Shown in pieces: positions 1 through 13,545 of a stretch of DNA of 64,000 nt (positions within the stretch are counted from its first letter, which is position 1; the number at the start of each line of letters is the position of its first letter). This stretch comes from Fasciolopsis buskii (taxonomy: Eukaryota; Platyhelminthes; Trematoda; Plagiorchiida; Fasciolidae). The stretch spans positions 1-64,000 of the forward strand of contig LUCM01006024.1 of assembly GCA_008360955.1 (NCBI GenBank), written 5' to 3'. Made by a program: the position numbers and the translations under genes. The notes beneath the pieces were generated by a model, which worked only from the letters and a program-made list of their open reading frames with translations, was not told the DNA's origin and did not search any database.

Positions 1-886
1 TGATGATGATGATGATGATGATGATGATAATGATGATAATGATGATGACTATGATGATGACTATGATGATGATGATGATGATGATGTTTATGATGACGAT
101 GTTATTGATGATAATGATGACGATCATAATGATGATGATGACGATGATTATAATGATGATGATGATGGTGAAGATCATGAAAATGATGATGAAGATGATG
201 GTGAAAATTATTATTATGTTAATTATTTTTTGATGCTGATAATGATGCAGGTACTGAAGCGAATGATGATGATGATCATGATGAAGTTGACGACGAAAAT
301 GATGATGACAAAAGTGTTGATGATTACGCTGTATATGCTGATGATTTTGATGAAGTTAATGCTGAACATTGGGATGCCTATATTAATAATGATGTTGATG
401 ATGATGATGATGATGATACTGATGATGATGATGATGATGTTGATGATGATGATGAGCATGATGATGATGATGATCATGATGTTGATGATGATAATGATGA
501 TGATGATGACGATTATGATGATGATGAGGGTGATGAGGATGATGATATATATGACGATGATAATTATGATGATGATGATGATGATGATGACGATGATGAT
601 TATGTCGATGATAATTACAATGATGTTGATGATGATGATGATTATGATGATGGTGATGATGATAATGATGAATAAAATGATAATGATGATGATAATTATC
701 AAGAAGTTGATGATTATAATGAAGAATATGAATTTGATAATGTTGATCATGCTGATTTTGACGATGAACATGATGATGATGACTGTGATGATGATGTTGT
801 TAATGATAAATCTGATGATGATAATGAAGAATTTGATGATGTTTATCATGTCGTTATGATGACGACGACGGTGATGATGATGATGT

Positions 887-932
<46 letters not shown>

Positions 933-1128
933 CCTAATGATGATGATGATGAAGATAATGATGATGATATGCATGATGCTGTTTATGATGATGATGTTGA
1001 TGATGCTGATGTTCGAGTTGATGGTCCTGATGATGATGATGATGATGCTGATGAAGATAATGATGATGAAGGTGATGTGGTTGAGGATGATGATGATGAT
1101 GATAATGATGATGAAGATGATGTGGTTG

Positions 1129-1166
<38 letters not shown>

Positions 1167-1240
1167 AATTATAATGATGATGACGTTGATAATGATATAG
1201 ATAATTATAATTATGATGATATATATGAAGATGTCGATCT

Positions 1241-1284
<44 letters not shown>

Positions 1285-1413
1285 GTGATGATTACAAAGA
1301 CGATGATGATTATGATGATGATTATGAGGATATTGATTTTGATGATGATTATTACGAGCATAGTGAAGAATTTGATGATTATGATAATGATGATAATGAT
1401 AATTATGATGATG

Positions 1414-1445
<32 letters not shown>

Positions 1446-1460
1446 GACGATCATGTTGAC

Positions 1461-1494
<34 letters not shown>

Positions 1495-2659
1495 TTGATT
1501 TTGCGGATGTTGTTGAAGTTGATGATGATGATGATGATGATGTTGATGATGTTGATGATGACGATGATGATGATGATGATTATGTTGATGACGATATTTC
1601 AGATGATGATAATGATGATGATGATGATAATGATGATGTTGATGATGATGTGCATGACTATAATGATGATGTTGATGATGATCATTATGTTAATGATGAT
1701 AATGATAATGCTGATGATTTTTTGATGATGCTGGTGATGATGTTGATGTTGCTGATGATGATGATTTTAATGATGATGTTGACAATGATGTTGAAGATGA
1801 TGGTGATGAAGATGGTGAGGATGTCCATGATGATGGTTACTATGAAGATAATGATTTGTAATTTGTTGTTGATGATGATGATGATGACGATGCTTGAGAT
1901 GACGATTTTGATGATGTTGATGATGATGATGATGTTGATGCTGATGTTGATTTTGATGATGCTAATGAATATGATGACGTTTATTATGATGATGATGATG
2001 CCGAACATTTTCACGACGATGATGTTGATGACGATGTTGATGATTAGGCATATAATAATGATAATAATGAACATGTGAATGAAATTTATGATGATGATGA
2101 TGATGATGATTTTGATGATGATAATGCTGATGAATTTGTTGAAGATCATTGTGTTGATAATAATACTGCTGATGATGCTGATGATGATGATTATGATGAT
2201 GATCCAATGATGCTGATGATGATGATGATGTTAATGATGATGATAATGATGATGTTAATGATGTTGATGAAAATGATGATGATGATGATGTTGTTGTTGA
2301 TGATGATGGAGACGATAATGATGATTATGGTGATGATGATTGTGATGATGTCCATGATGAAGATGATTATGAGAACGATTATAATGAAGTAGTTAATGAT
2401 GATGTTGATGATGATGATGATGATTATGATGATGATGGTGATGATGATGATAAGGAAGATGATGATGATGATGTGTATGATGATGATGACAATGATGAAG
2501 ATGATAATTACGATAATTCTGATGATGATGACGCTGCTGATGGTAATGATGGTAATGATCTTGGTGATGTCGACGGTGACGTTGATGATGATGATGATGA
2601 TGATGGTTATAATGAGGCTGAAGATTATGTTTTTGATGATAATGAGTATGATGTTGAAA

Positions 2660-2691
<32 letters not shown>

Positions 2692-2713
2692 AATGATGAT
2701 GATGATGAAGATG

Positions 2714-2752
<39 letters not shown>

Positions 2753-2775
2753 GTCATGTTGGGGATGCTGACTAA
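1..2775. repeat. Degenerate GAT/ATC trinucleotide array, about 2.8 kb
   Basis: The whole stretch is built from GAT triplets with scattered single-base variants (GAC, AAT, GTT, GCT, TAT) and occasional length changes that shift the phase. Perfect runs of 8-14 units alternate with degenerate parts. In one frame it reads as Asp-rich, in another as poly-Met, and on the opposite strand as poly-Ile. It begins at the first base, so the true left end lies outside the window. The right edge is sharp at about 2775. It is a microsatellite that has grown to minisatellite length, not a gene. Confidence 0.97.
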
Positions 2776-3559
2776 TGGTTCATAATAAGCCGCCTATCAC
2801 CTTCCAAAATGAATCTCTTGCACTTTGGCTTATTATACCTGGTTCTTATATGTTCTTCTTTTTTTGTTTTCTGTTCATTTGAAATCACATTCTCTTGTTC
2901 CGAGGTATGCAATGTAATAAGCTAAATTCTTTCTTTCATGTGAAAATTTTCCGCAGTTATTTCCAAGTAGTACACACGCAATATTATTTCAATCTTCGAC
3001 GTGTTGCGCTCAGTTTTGTCATATGGGAACTGGTCATACGCGGAATGCATCCACCGGTTCTCTAGCATTCTGGTTCACATCGACTGAATCATGCTTTAAA
3101 TTGATCTTCCTTTTGTTTTTCCCTAGCCTCTGGTCGCATCAATTCGGAAACCAGGCGTCCCGCACTGCAGATTCTGGACAATATTCGCCGACTTCAAATC
3201 AGGTCGGGGGTTTCAGTCTGATTATCGTCACAACGAAATGCCCAGTATCCGAGGGAACACCGCGAATAGATCAAGGAAGTGTCGAACTTAGTGACATTCG
3301 CCACGAAATACTCCAGGCAGATATCCTCGGAATCATTTGCTCTTTTCGATCTTCCCAGGTCCGTCCCCGGGATCCCACATACATGAAAACATGTAAATCC
3401 CTGTAGATGTCAGCTGACCAAGGACCTAAGAAATGACCACAAAGAGTTCTGAATAGGGAGATGTAATGAGATGTAAAAAGATGTGGTTATATGCAATAGT
3501 TGGGAGCTTTATTGACTGATTAGGGATACTGCTCCACCGAAAAGGAACATGAACGAGCT
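2776..3559. other. Intergenic, no recognisable gene
   Basis: Unique-looking sequence to the right of the GAT array. A 127-codon open frame at 3023-3406 (+) shows no domain, signal or splice pattern that I recognise, and its length is within chance expectation. Confidence 0.6.
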
Positions 3560-4960
3560 GACTGAGGAATCTGACGGCATAACGATTCACTCAGGATCAC
3601 CGGTTAGATCACTGGGCACAGCACAGTTTAGTTAACTCCCGTCCACTTATGCCTGCGGAGGAAGACGCCAATCCTCATCAAAAGTAGAAGTTATGAAGAG
3701 AATAAGTTTTGTAAAAAGGCGTAAGGCAGCTAGACCAGATGGAATTTCAATTCCCTTCTTTAAGAACGGTGGCGAAATAGTAAAACCAGAGTTAACAAAT
3801 CTCCTGGAATCATCCTGGACAAGAGAAGAGATTCTTTAGGTTGGTGTGAATCTATAAGTCTACGGATTTGTGAGGAAAGTGATAGATCTTCATGTATAAT
3901 TTAAAGAGGAATTAGTATGGTAAATATCCTATCCAAGCTACTCACAAGCATTATTTTCTGCCAAATATCTCTTATCTGCGGACAGCTTACGATTGCGGTT
4001 TCTGTTCCGGCCGGGATTATTGGAAGAAATATTCATTTTGTTACAATTGAAAAAAACAAACGTATTTTCCGTAGAATCACGATTTTTGTCTTTCTTGACC
4101 TGAAAACTGCGTTTGACTCGGGCACTATCTCTCGTTGAATACTGCAACAAACAAAGAAATTCTTTTTAGTTTCCCAATTTCTGTAGTGGTATGGTCGGAA
4201 ATGAGTGCGTGATTAACAGCTTCCTCAACCGCGTTGGCCACGAGAAGTGATATTTATCAGGGTTGCCCTCTTTCGTTTGTCTCGTTTCAGCTTTGTCATT
4301 GAAAAGGCAATGCAAATCAGCCTATTCTCGAGTGAGAGTAGCGGCGTTTATATAGGCCGAGACCTTTTCCCTACTCAGTGAGCGTTAACAAAGTTGCAGA
4401 TCTCTCTCGATCAATTGAACGATAGCGTAGCGTTTTGGACCTCCAAATTACAGAATGCTGCCATAGGAGTTGATTGGCTTGAGTTCGAACTTCGTAATTG
4501 TAAGGGAAGAATTCAGTGGACCAGACGGATTTAATTACTTTGGTAGTTGTATCTAACTTGGTGATCGTATATCTGCTAAAGTGTCTTTGTGTATACCGAA
4601 AGCAAGTTTGGTGTTCACCAGTTTGAATCGCCTTTTGTGTCCGCCTGGCACCCTGCTGTGGATCTGCAACCAAGCCTATGCGGCTGCAGTGAGGTGGTTG
4701 CTGCCGTACGACTCAGAAGCACGGCCATCGAGAACGTAAGCTATGCGAAGACTTCCGGTGGTTGAACATCGCCTACGTAGTGTGTCGTTCACTCAGGGCT
4801 TATGCCTAAGGCACTGGAGCGTAGGATTCAGTGTGTCGACGAGGCACGGAATTTGAATAAGCCGAGGTGATTCGGGCTTGTTTTGGGGCATGCCCAAAGA
4901 ATGACCGTGTAGCTGTAACCTGCCTTTCGAGGGACATCGGGTTTGAGAGATAAGTCGAGG
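3560..4960 (+). pseudogene. Decayed RTE-type non-LTR retrotransposon, reverse transcriptase part
   Basis: Pieces of a reverse transcriptase appear in order but in different frames, broken by stops. A linker piece with RWAQHS-like residues lies near 3610. The fingers region at 3690-3840 reads ARPDGISIPFFKNGGE. Motif A, FLDLKTAFDS, is at about 4083-4120. Motif B, YQGCPLS, is near 4250. The C-terminal region (FNYFGSCI, then an LLPYDSEAR piece) is at 4520-4730. The order and spacing match the better-preserved copy at 55.2-58.5 kb. The N-terminal endonuclease is not seen and the catalytic YADD is lost. It is an old, dead copy. Its ends are approximate, because I followed homology only until it faded. 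Confidence 0.8.
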
Positions 4961-7900
4961 TAGGTTCGTAAAGACAGGTTAATAGAGGATATCAAATGCT
5001 TGAAGCCATTTTGCTTCGGTGCAACGAATCACGCAAAAGTGAAGCTAAACTAAATCCAGAAGAACCAAACTGATTGGCAAAACTGGCTTGGTGTCAGGTG
5101 AACAAAGCATGCACTTGGAATTCAGTTGACTGCAAGCCCGAGAGCAAACACGGGATCAGCCAAGCCTCGGAAGTGGCAAGCGGCGTGAAGGAAATCGGAT
5201 ATTTGAGAAAGAGCCACGGGCCAGCCGGGGTGGGGGTTTGGTACGAAAACCAAAGAAGCGACAACTAACGCGCTAGACGCATGTAAACCACCAACTTGTG
5301 CAGACCCATATGCATCCTCTAACAATGACAAATTAAGGCAACATTGGTGCTGACCGGCCGAGACTTCTGGTCGCTCTCGCTTGATTGAAGCATGGTTGAA
5401 CTCTAATCAAGAAGTTTGACCAACCGACTGCCAATGAAGAAGGCCAAACAAACGAGATTTTAAAACAGCAGCCAGTCGATCACTTCATAAAGGACATGAG
5501 AACTTTAGCCATTTTGCTGGCTGGTACAAGTTCAATTGGGTCGCCATGTTGGGTTTCACGAAATCCGCCAAAAGGAAGTTTAAAAGAGCAGTTCATATGG
5601 CTGAACGTAACCGGCGGTGGCATTCTTGCATTCGAAATCTCTCCTCATTTATGTAGCTGTTCAGCCTATTATTTCGCTGTCGATCTCCTATTCTCCTTTT
5701 CTGAACAGACCTTACTTTGAGGCGGGAGTCAAAACCCAGGGCCCGCTGACACAAAGGAAATGACCGCAAAACATGAAATGGACTAAAATAAATGTATTAT
5801 CGCCTGTTCTAGTTCTCGTAGGCAGATATACGAACAAAAAGAGATCTGAGTTGTATGTGTGCAGAGGGTGTAGACAAAAAAACTTATAAATTCAGTGTCC
5901 AAACTGACGATGAGACTCAATGAGCGCTTTGTGAGTAAATTTTACCCTGTATCAGAGTAATAATGCCAACAAGTGAATCTGTCGATGTAATATTGCATTT
6001 TGATGCTTGTTTTACGGACCAACGTAGCAGGTAAATATTTTTAGAAACAGACCAAAAATATGACCGAGGTGCAGTAAGACCGTTTCGAGTGACTAAATCT
6101 CCCCTAAGCGACTGGAAAAAGTGTTCCAAGATCGTAAAGGAGTAAAATGTTTCTTGAAAACGAATGAATGGGGTGAACTGGACTGCTTGATTAGGTAACA
6201 AAGTAATATTGAGTCATTAGATCGTCGTAGACGTTGTTGTATGTTCATCGTTTCCAGAGGTAAAAGGATGCTAATAAATCAAACTTTAAGCGAACAAACC
6301 ATTCAGGAATTTCGATGGATTCATAGGAAACGGGAACTGTGAGGTCTAGAACACAGTGAATTCTATGGGTTTCGAATTTCAAAGGCCTCTGTCAGGGGAG
6401 TAGAATTAATAGCCTCATATGTGACGGTCATAACACTTATAGCCAATAAATATGGAAAGTAGTGTCAGATCTAACGCACCGAATCAGCCAAAATGTTTGG
6501 AGCAGTACCCCTGGATGATATTAGAGTTGATGAAGAGATGAGAACATTTCTCATCATGAAAAAAGATTTTTGTTTACAATTGTAGCGGCTGTTGATTAGC
6601 TTGCAGAGTTCCAGCAGAACAGATCGAAAACTATTGAGTATGCAGGAGGACCAAAAGGACATGAACGGTTTAAAGTAGAAGCTCCTGAAACGACTTGTTA
6701 GGCGGCTGCTTCAAGCGTGAAGGGCCAAGTGCGGTAACCCAACTGACGTGTATCTTCTTGGGAAAATTCTGTGTCAACCTGTGAGACTCGAAACTTGCCG
6801 AACGACCTGAACTGGACTGACGTACGGTCGATGTAAGAATACGGTGGTCACGTGGTTACATTCATCAAGTCTGAAATTAAACTTCTCAGTAGTAAACCGA
6901 ATCAGATTCATACATTCGATATAGGATTGACGATTGACACTCTTGAAATGCAGTCTATTCTTTGTGTGAAGTTTAAACGCCCACTATACGAGCGACTTTT
7001 CATTATTGTATTGTCGTATAGTTTGAAGGCATGGAGATTTTAAACAGAAAGAGAAGATAGCAGTACGTAGAGGGAGAGAGCGATAGAGCAAGAAGACTAA
7101 AGTATAACAGGTAAATGGTATAAAAACCACTGAACTGCTAGTACGATCCAAGTCAATACCAGATGCAGTGAGGCCTAAGCAACAGCTCATTTGATAAAAT
7201 GAAATTTTGCCTTTAAAAACCCCTCGCCTCGTTGTTCACTCGACAGCATAAAATTCCTATTCCACCATTAGTTAGTTGTGGCTGTCTTTGATCTGCTCCT
7301 TTGTAACTAACGTGCAGACATCGGTCTAAGGAACTCATCAGGTAAAATATCAATCTATAAAATACACTTGATTTCTCTAATCCCACGTTTATTGGCTTGA
7401 CGTTGCATCGTATGTGATTCAGTTACCACTTAATCGATCCAATCCCAGTGGTTGCTATGACAACCCTTGGTGAATCAGGCTTTCGTGATATAACCAATGA
7501 ACAGTTCCCATTGAAACGGGAATGTCCCCGAAGTGGGGGTAAATTTATTCTAATTTGTCGAAAATAGTCCACTAATTTTGTACCTAAAATCTGTATACTC
7601 AAGGAAGGGTAGTTACTGATCCGAAATCAGTGGCTGGCTGATGTTATTCTATGGCTGCGAGTGTCACGTGATACGCGAGAACATTATCCGCATGCGCGTG
7701 ATGTGGCCTGGATGAATTCTGAAAGTAAGAATCATATGGCAATAGCATTTTTACTTCTGTGCAAAAATGTCTTACTAAAATAGTTCATGCGTGGAATCAG
7801 CTAATTTGTGCACGGTTGTGTAATCCGTCTGACAGATTTTGCTCAGTTTGCTGCCTTTGAGAATAACAAGATTACCGCGGTATCCATTCTGCCTAACGCT

Positions 7901-8482
7901 TTTTGTTCGGAAATTTTTCAACAGTCTCACTAAGACCTAATCACAGATTTTCGCATTCTTCTCCTTTGCACTAGTGTGCTCATTTATAAACAACAGGTGC
8001 AAATTGCTGCCTTATTACCTAGGATGACTTTAATAGGATCCATCAACGATTGGGCTGAATGAATTAACACCTCAGAGACCAAATAGGGAGTATCGTAGAT
8101 CATATTTTGAAGTTTCAGAGGGTTAGAATACACAAGTATATGTATTTAGCCGGGGTGATACTTAAATGACTAATGAGCTGTTTTTCGCCCTTGGATTTCT
8201 GCTTTTGCAGATCAATCGTTCAAACCATGGTAACAAACTAACCCCGAAACTGGTTTCAAAAATACCACTCCTTGCTACATGCTATAATTATCATTAGTAT
8301 TATTTTCGTTATTCGCTAAACGAACGAGCACTTCTTGCATAGAAACATTAAAACTAAGTATCCACTGAAACATTTCTAAAAGGGAATTGTAGCTGTTCCA
8401 GGTGAGGGGGTTTTCGCTAATTTGCAAGGACAAAAATTGTGAAATAATAAGCACACCGTCGAACGGCACATTTACCTATTTT
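4961..8482. other. Intergenic, nothing recognised
   Basis: I see no conserved protein motif, RNA gene or clear repeat in these 3.5 kb. The short open frames are within chance expectation. Old unrecognisable transposon remains are possible. Confidence 0.5.
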
Positions 8483-8525
8483 TATGTATGTATGTATACA
8501 TTTTACATGTATGGACGTGCATATG

Positions 8526-8557
<32 letters not shown>

Positions 8558-8612
8558 TGTATGTATGTATGTATGTATGTATGTATGTATGTATGTATGT
8601 ATGTATGTATGC
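8483..8612. repeat. (ATGT)n tetranucleotide microsatellite
   Basis: An uninterrupted run of ATGT units covers about 8528-8611 (about 21 units). A shorter imperfect run lies to the left from 8483, and ATGT-like variants with CGTG and CATG follow to about 8645. Open frames through it on both strands encode only Met-Tyr-Val-Cys type repeats and are artefacts of the tract. Confidence 0.97.
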
Positions 8613-8645
8613 ACGTGTGGACATGCATGTATGTACGCACACACA

Positions 8646-10796
8646 TGTGCTTTTGTCAAAGCCATGATCGTGAGTCGAGTAAGTTAGATTTACTAAGTGC
8701 GTTTTGTGGTCGCTCTACTCACTGAGAATCCCAAATTTGGATACTGTGTGCGAATGGTAAGAGGTGCTACGAGTGACTTAATAGGACCGACACTTGGTGC
8801 AAAAAGTTACTTTCCAGTTTTTAGTGGCAGCCAGACAGAAAGATAAACAATTTTTAAAGCTCTGATAGACTGCCTGGAAGTTATGGACTTCATGAATACC
8901 AGCACCGTACTTAACAACTTGTGTTATCATTCATCCTACCTCCAGTAGTTCCTCAGACATCAAGGCAATCTCCTCCGCCGAACCAGTAATCGCATGACAG
9001 ACGGAATATGTTGGCTGATTTTCAGTCTGCCACTAAAGCGTAACCGCCGCACAGTGACTTAAACTTCAGCTGTTTGACATGTGTCCGCGTTTACATTTTC
9101 CTAAAATTTTGCTGCAACTATGTGAACCGCTACGCCCATAGGATAAGAAAGCCTAGATTGGAAGCCCAGTCAATACCGTTTTGAGCATTAGTTTGAATTT
9201 ATGTCAAAGTTATTCAGAAGTGTGTGCCAAATTCGCGGAATTGCCATTCGAAGTGCACCTTTGACGATCTCGCTCATGTAGGTCTTGAACGTGATCTATC
9301 GTACAACAGCACATTTGCGAATCCCGGATTCCTTCTCTGGGCATCATTCTACAATTTGGGAACAGGCATACACTTAATAGTTCTTGCTGGAATTTTTAAA
9401 CTGTTATGTATATACGATTAATTTAGACAGCTCGGTAATGTAGCAAGTGCTGCAGGTTTACCTCCTGTCGTATGGGATTCCAACCATTGGTAACGGCAGT
9501 AGTGTAACCTAGACAGTTCTGTTAGCACACGAACCACGTACTAACCGCTCTTTTTGGCTCACTACTCAAGATAGCAGCATAAATTATAGTGCCAAGGCAA
9601 GCATGACGTATTCGGAGACCAAATGGTCAGAAACTGAAACTCGGTAGGTTCGTGAACAAAGCGACTTCTAGTTATTTGGATATTTACCTACCTGGAGTTG
9701 ATGTAAAGGCTGACTATGTGCTTGAAACATCGTCTGAGTGAGGAAGGTGAGAAAATCAGACGTCCACTGGTCTTCAGCGTTCCCGCCGCAGGATGCAGTC
9801 AATTGCTGGCATAGCTAATCAAAGCTTGAGATCAAATCGCTAGTTTCAAACCCACTTTCGGCACATAGACCCAAAAGCCTAGGCATCGCATGTTTCTCCA
9901 ATCAGTAGATTTGCAGTAGAGGATAGACCAAGCAATCGAGTGACGAGACGAAAACCAAATACGAAAATACGGCCCTCTCATGGATATGACCACATTTGGC
10001 CAGGCCAAAGCAACTACTGGGGCGCACCTACAATAAGAGGACTTTAGGGCAAGGGCCATCCCACGCGATGTTGCGGTTTGAATGGGATGCTCCGAATACG
10101 CGCGTAACGGCTCAGTTAGAACAGACTTGACGAATCAAAGACAGGACCGAAGACCTACTCGGAGGGTTTGACTAGGCTTGGGACAAGCCTATGAGTTGTA
10201 CTTATTCCATAAAGAAACCGTAAACGAGCCGAGGTAACTTGCTTAGGCCTTGGCAATTCAAAATGAACGAAAACCGAGCTAGATCAGGAAAGACTGATTA
10301 CACGCGTTGGATTTACCGGATATGATTTTGTACAACAAAGAAGGAGTTCCATTCGATTTGATTTCCACTGCAATAAAACAATAGGCAGACGATGAGATGA
10401 CGTGAAACTGGATGTATGAATTTGGGCGAATCTCGTTTAAGTTTACGGAGTTGACTGAATATCCCTCAAAGATAGAAGGACCGGTAAAAGTGGAGCTGAA
10501 GAGCAATCAGCCACCTCGGTATGTTCGTTGCAGTGGGATCACCAATGTTCTTCTGGGTAAATCCGCCATGCGGAGTGATGACTTACTCTCTACAGGGGCA
10601 AATACCAAAACAGTGATTTGGATTTAGTTATTACTGAGGAAGTTAACGCCAGAATAACTTCGGAAAAGGTAAATTTATTTTACTCACGGACGGGAGCAAA
10701 GTGGACTGATCGGATGCTAACAAATGTTTTGCTGATTTATTTGTTAAGTCCATAGACAATCCGAGTTAGAGCGAGCATGTCGCCGTAAGCTACCGT
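8646..10796. other. Intergenic, nothing recognised
   Basis: No gene recognised. Part of the right half could be the decayed endonuclease region of the RTE copy that becomes recognisable at about 10.8 kb, but I could not confirm any endonuclease motif. Confidence 0.45.
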
Positions 10797-13145
10797 TTGT
10801 TTGGGTATGTCCAAAATTGGAGATCCTACCTGTCAAAGTACGTAGAATCGGCGCAAATACTGGCTTTAATGCTATTTTCAACGCTGTTCAGTGACCATCG
10901 ACATAGGGCGCAAACCCGGTTGGCCGTGGAACGTCAGTCTGATTCGGCTGTTGGCATCACCTACGAACTGAAACTATCAGAGGAGCTAAGAAATTTGACG
11001 AAGTGATGTAGACGAGCGCTGGAATCAGATCAAGCATACCATGTACTTGACAGCAGGTTTTGCCTGCAGACCGAGATCGAACTTCCATGAAATACTCTCG
11101 GTCTCGCAAGAGCTGTTGAATTCAATGGAGCAAAAGCGTTAATCCGCTAACTGTGAGGGAGTGAATAATTTACGATAACGACATCAAGTGTGGATAAAAC
11201 TTAAGATAGACCATGTGGATCGATGGTTAAGGTAGCGGAAGATATGGAATCAGAAGCTATTTCAGGTAAAAATCAATGACCGTTTATGTCTATACGCGAC
11301 ACCGGTGGGCGGTGAATTTCTGTTAGTGAAATCACATGCGGTAGAACTGGATAGCCAATTAATGGCAGCCGACAAAGATGAACACATCTGGGACGACTTT
11401 TGCTGGCCTCGTGCTAACGCAGTCACGGCGACATCAATAACTATGAATTTATGGGGCGTCACTTAATCCCCCAAAGAAATTGGAAATGGCGTCAAACACT
11501 TGACAGCTGAAAGGGGAAATCTGCCGATCCCGGCGAATTCCCGTCAGTTCTTTCCAAACTGTGTGGATCTGTTTTGATAATGGCCATCGCCTACATGCCT
11601 CGTGACAATCCGAGCAAGGAGAGTATTCCGTTATCACGGAGCGGGTCATTGATATTATCCATTGTATTTTCTTCTTAAGAAAATACGCAGTAGCGGTCTG
11701 CGTGGGATCAGTTGGATTCTGATGGCGCCGTCTGTCACTGACTTGCGAGAGTGACATCCACGAATAGCAGACTGAGTTTGTTCAGGTCGAGGCTGCATCG
11801 ACCAGATTCTTGCTCTTCGGTAGTTACTCGGAATGTGGCATACACACACACTGTCATCTCACAACCATGGTTATCCTCAACTTGAAAGGTGTCTTCGATT
11901 CAGTTGATCGGACAGCCATATCCAGTGCTCTCCATCGGAATGGTAAACCATAAGAATTTCGGAAGCCGTTGCAAGCATTGCACTTACATACCTGGGGCCG
12001 CATGGAGAAATACGGTGGACTATCTAGTTCATTTGAGACAACTAGCGATGTCCGACAAGGGTATCTAATCTCTCCATTCTTGTCCAACTTCGTCATAAGT
12101 GGATGATTTAGGTCTTCAGGATGAAGGAGTGGAACTGGAAAATGAAGAGAAGCTGCATGACTTGGATTACGTCGACGACATCGTGTGGCTGTTCGAACCT
12201 ACGGAAGATGTGGTACGTGTACTAGAAAAACTCGTGATGGCAGTAGCTCCATTCTTCAAAGTGTGAATTGGTTTTACAAAACTGGACGACGTTTATTCCC
12301 AACGTGAAAATGAATGAAGAAGAACTAACGATTGTCGGCCGCTTCAGTTACCGCGGCAGCTGTGTGAAGAAGGATGTCAGCACTACATCAGAACTGAGCG
12401 CTCATGTATCCAAAGCTGGAGCTACGTTGGCCCGAAACGTTTGTGGCCCCGGTTTGGTAGTTCGCTGAATCTGAATGATCGTGTGTGATTTGCTGTAATG
12501 TGTTAATTTTTGCTTTATGGTTTGCGAAACTTGAAGTTTGCACGCTGATTACATTCGTCGCTTTGACATTTTCGAACATCGATGGTCGTGTAGCATTGCT
12601 AGGATTGGATGAAGTGCAATGCGTGAGTCAGGAATCAGGTATCCAGTGTGGTAGGCTTCGTTATCTGAGCCATCTGTTTCTTATGGCGAACACTACTCTA
12701 ACGTACTGTGCATTTTTTCCGTTCCTTTCTGGGAGTGTAAGAAGTTACATAAACATCAACAGATCGCGTGGCAACGCGGCATGAGGTAATGTACACCGGA
12801 CTTGGTTAAACTAATTGTCTCAGTCCTTCGTGGCTGGGGTCCAACGGAACCGTCAGCCAATTGACTGGATGTATCTAAGGCTATGATAGATAACCGGGAT
12901 CAGTGTCGATCCTGTTGTTGCCTTTTTCAAATGTGGATGGTTGAAAATACGTATCTGTACTGTTGGGCCGTTTTCTGTCCGACGGCCACATTTCGTTTTC
13001 TGGTCCTGTAGATCCTTTTCCTTTTCACCTTATGCATTCATCTTCCTGTAGTAACCTGCGATCCTGGCAGGAAGACAGCGGTCAGCGGAGCTTGCAATGA
13101 TGTTTAACGCTGACCCATGGCGATTATAATGGTGGTTTGATGGTA
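10797..13145 (+). pseudogene. Decayed RTE-type retrotransposon with recognisable 3' end
   Basis: This copy runs parallel to the minus-strand element at 55.2-58.5 kb. TRLAVERQSDSAV near 10915 matches RLAVERLSDSAV there. A piece near 11010-11140 (DERWNQIKHTMYLTAGFACR) matches the linker. VKVAEDMESEAISGK and SIRDTGGR follow near 11230-11310. Motif A is near 11875 (LKGVFDSVDRTA), motif B near 12045 (TTSDVRQGYLISPF), and the catalytic box is preserved as LDYVDDIV near 12160. The C-terminal region continues to about 12940 in shifting frames. The 3' untranslated end near 13090-13140 shares TTTAACGCTGA and a GAT/ATG-rich terminus with the 55-kb copy. It carries many stops and frameshifts and is dead. 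The 5' boundary is uncertain. Confidence 0.85.
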
Positions 13146-13445
13146 ACTTGTGTTCTAACGTTAAAGTCCAGGTGTATTATGAAATTATGGTCCCTGTTTG
13201 GGTGATTCTTTGTGCTAAAAATTGGAAAAATGGGTTCACATAATTTTGCCACATCTGTTGATGTGACTATTTACACAACCAGTTAAAAACTAAGGCTAAC
13301 ATGAAGTCTTGCGCCAAAAGTGGCGACAAATAGGAAGATAGTGTTACCCAGTTAGTAAAGTAAGGTAAAACTGATAAAGCATTCGAACTGTTTACGTAGA
13401 CGACAAGTAATCGAGAATGGTTACTGCTTCAGCGTTTCTAATTAA

Positions 13446-13545
13446 TATTGTGTTTGTGATCCTCTTCATTGCATTACATTATATTGCACTATATTGCATT
13501 ACGTTGTATTGTATTGCATTGTATTGCAATGTAATACATTGTGCT
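13446..13545. repeat. Imperfect pentanucleotide TTGYA tract
   Basis: A run of variants of ATTGC, ATTGT and ATTAC, about 100 bp, sits in unique sequence. It is a degenerate microsatellite without coding meaning. Confidence 0.8.

Noticed and set aside
969..2078. Long Asp-rich open frame (369 codons) inside the GAT array
   Set aside because: It is a by-product of the trinucleotide repeat: GAT-derived codons seldom become stops. The same DNA gives poly-Met and poly-Ile in other frames, and the frame is lost at indels.
8402..8725. Met-Tyr-Val-Cys repeat proteins on both strands
   Set aside because: They are translations of the ATGT microsatellite.
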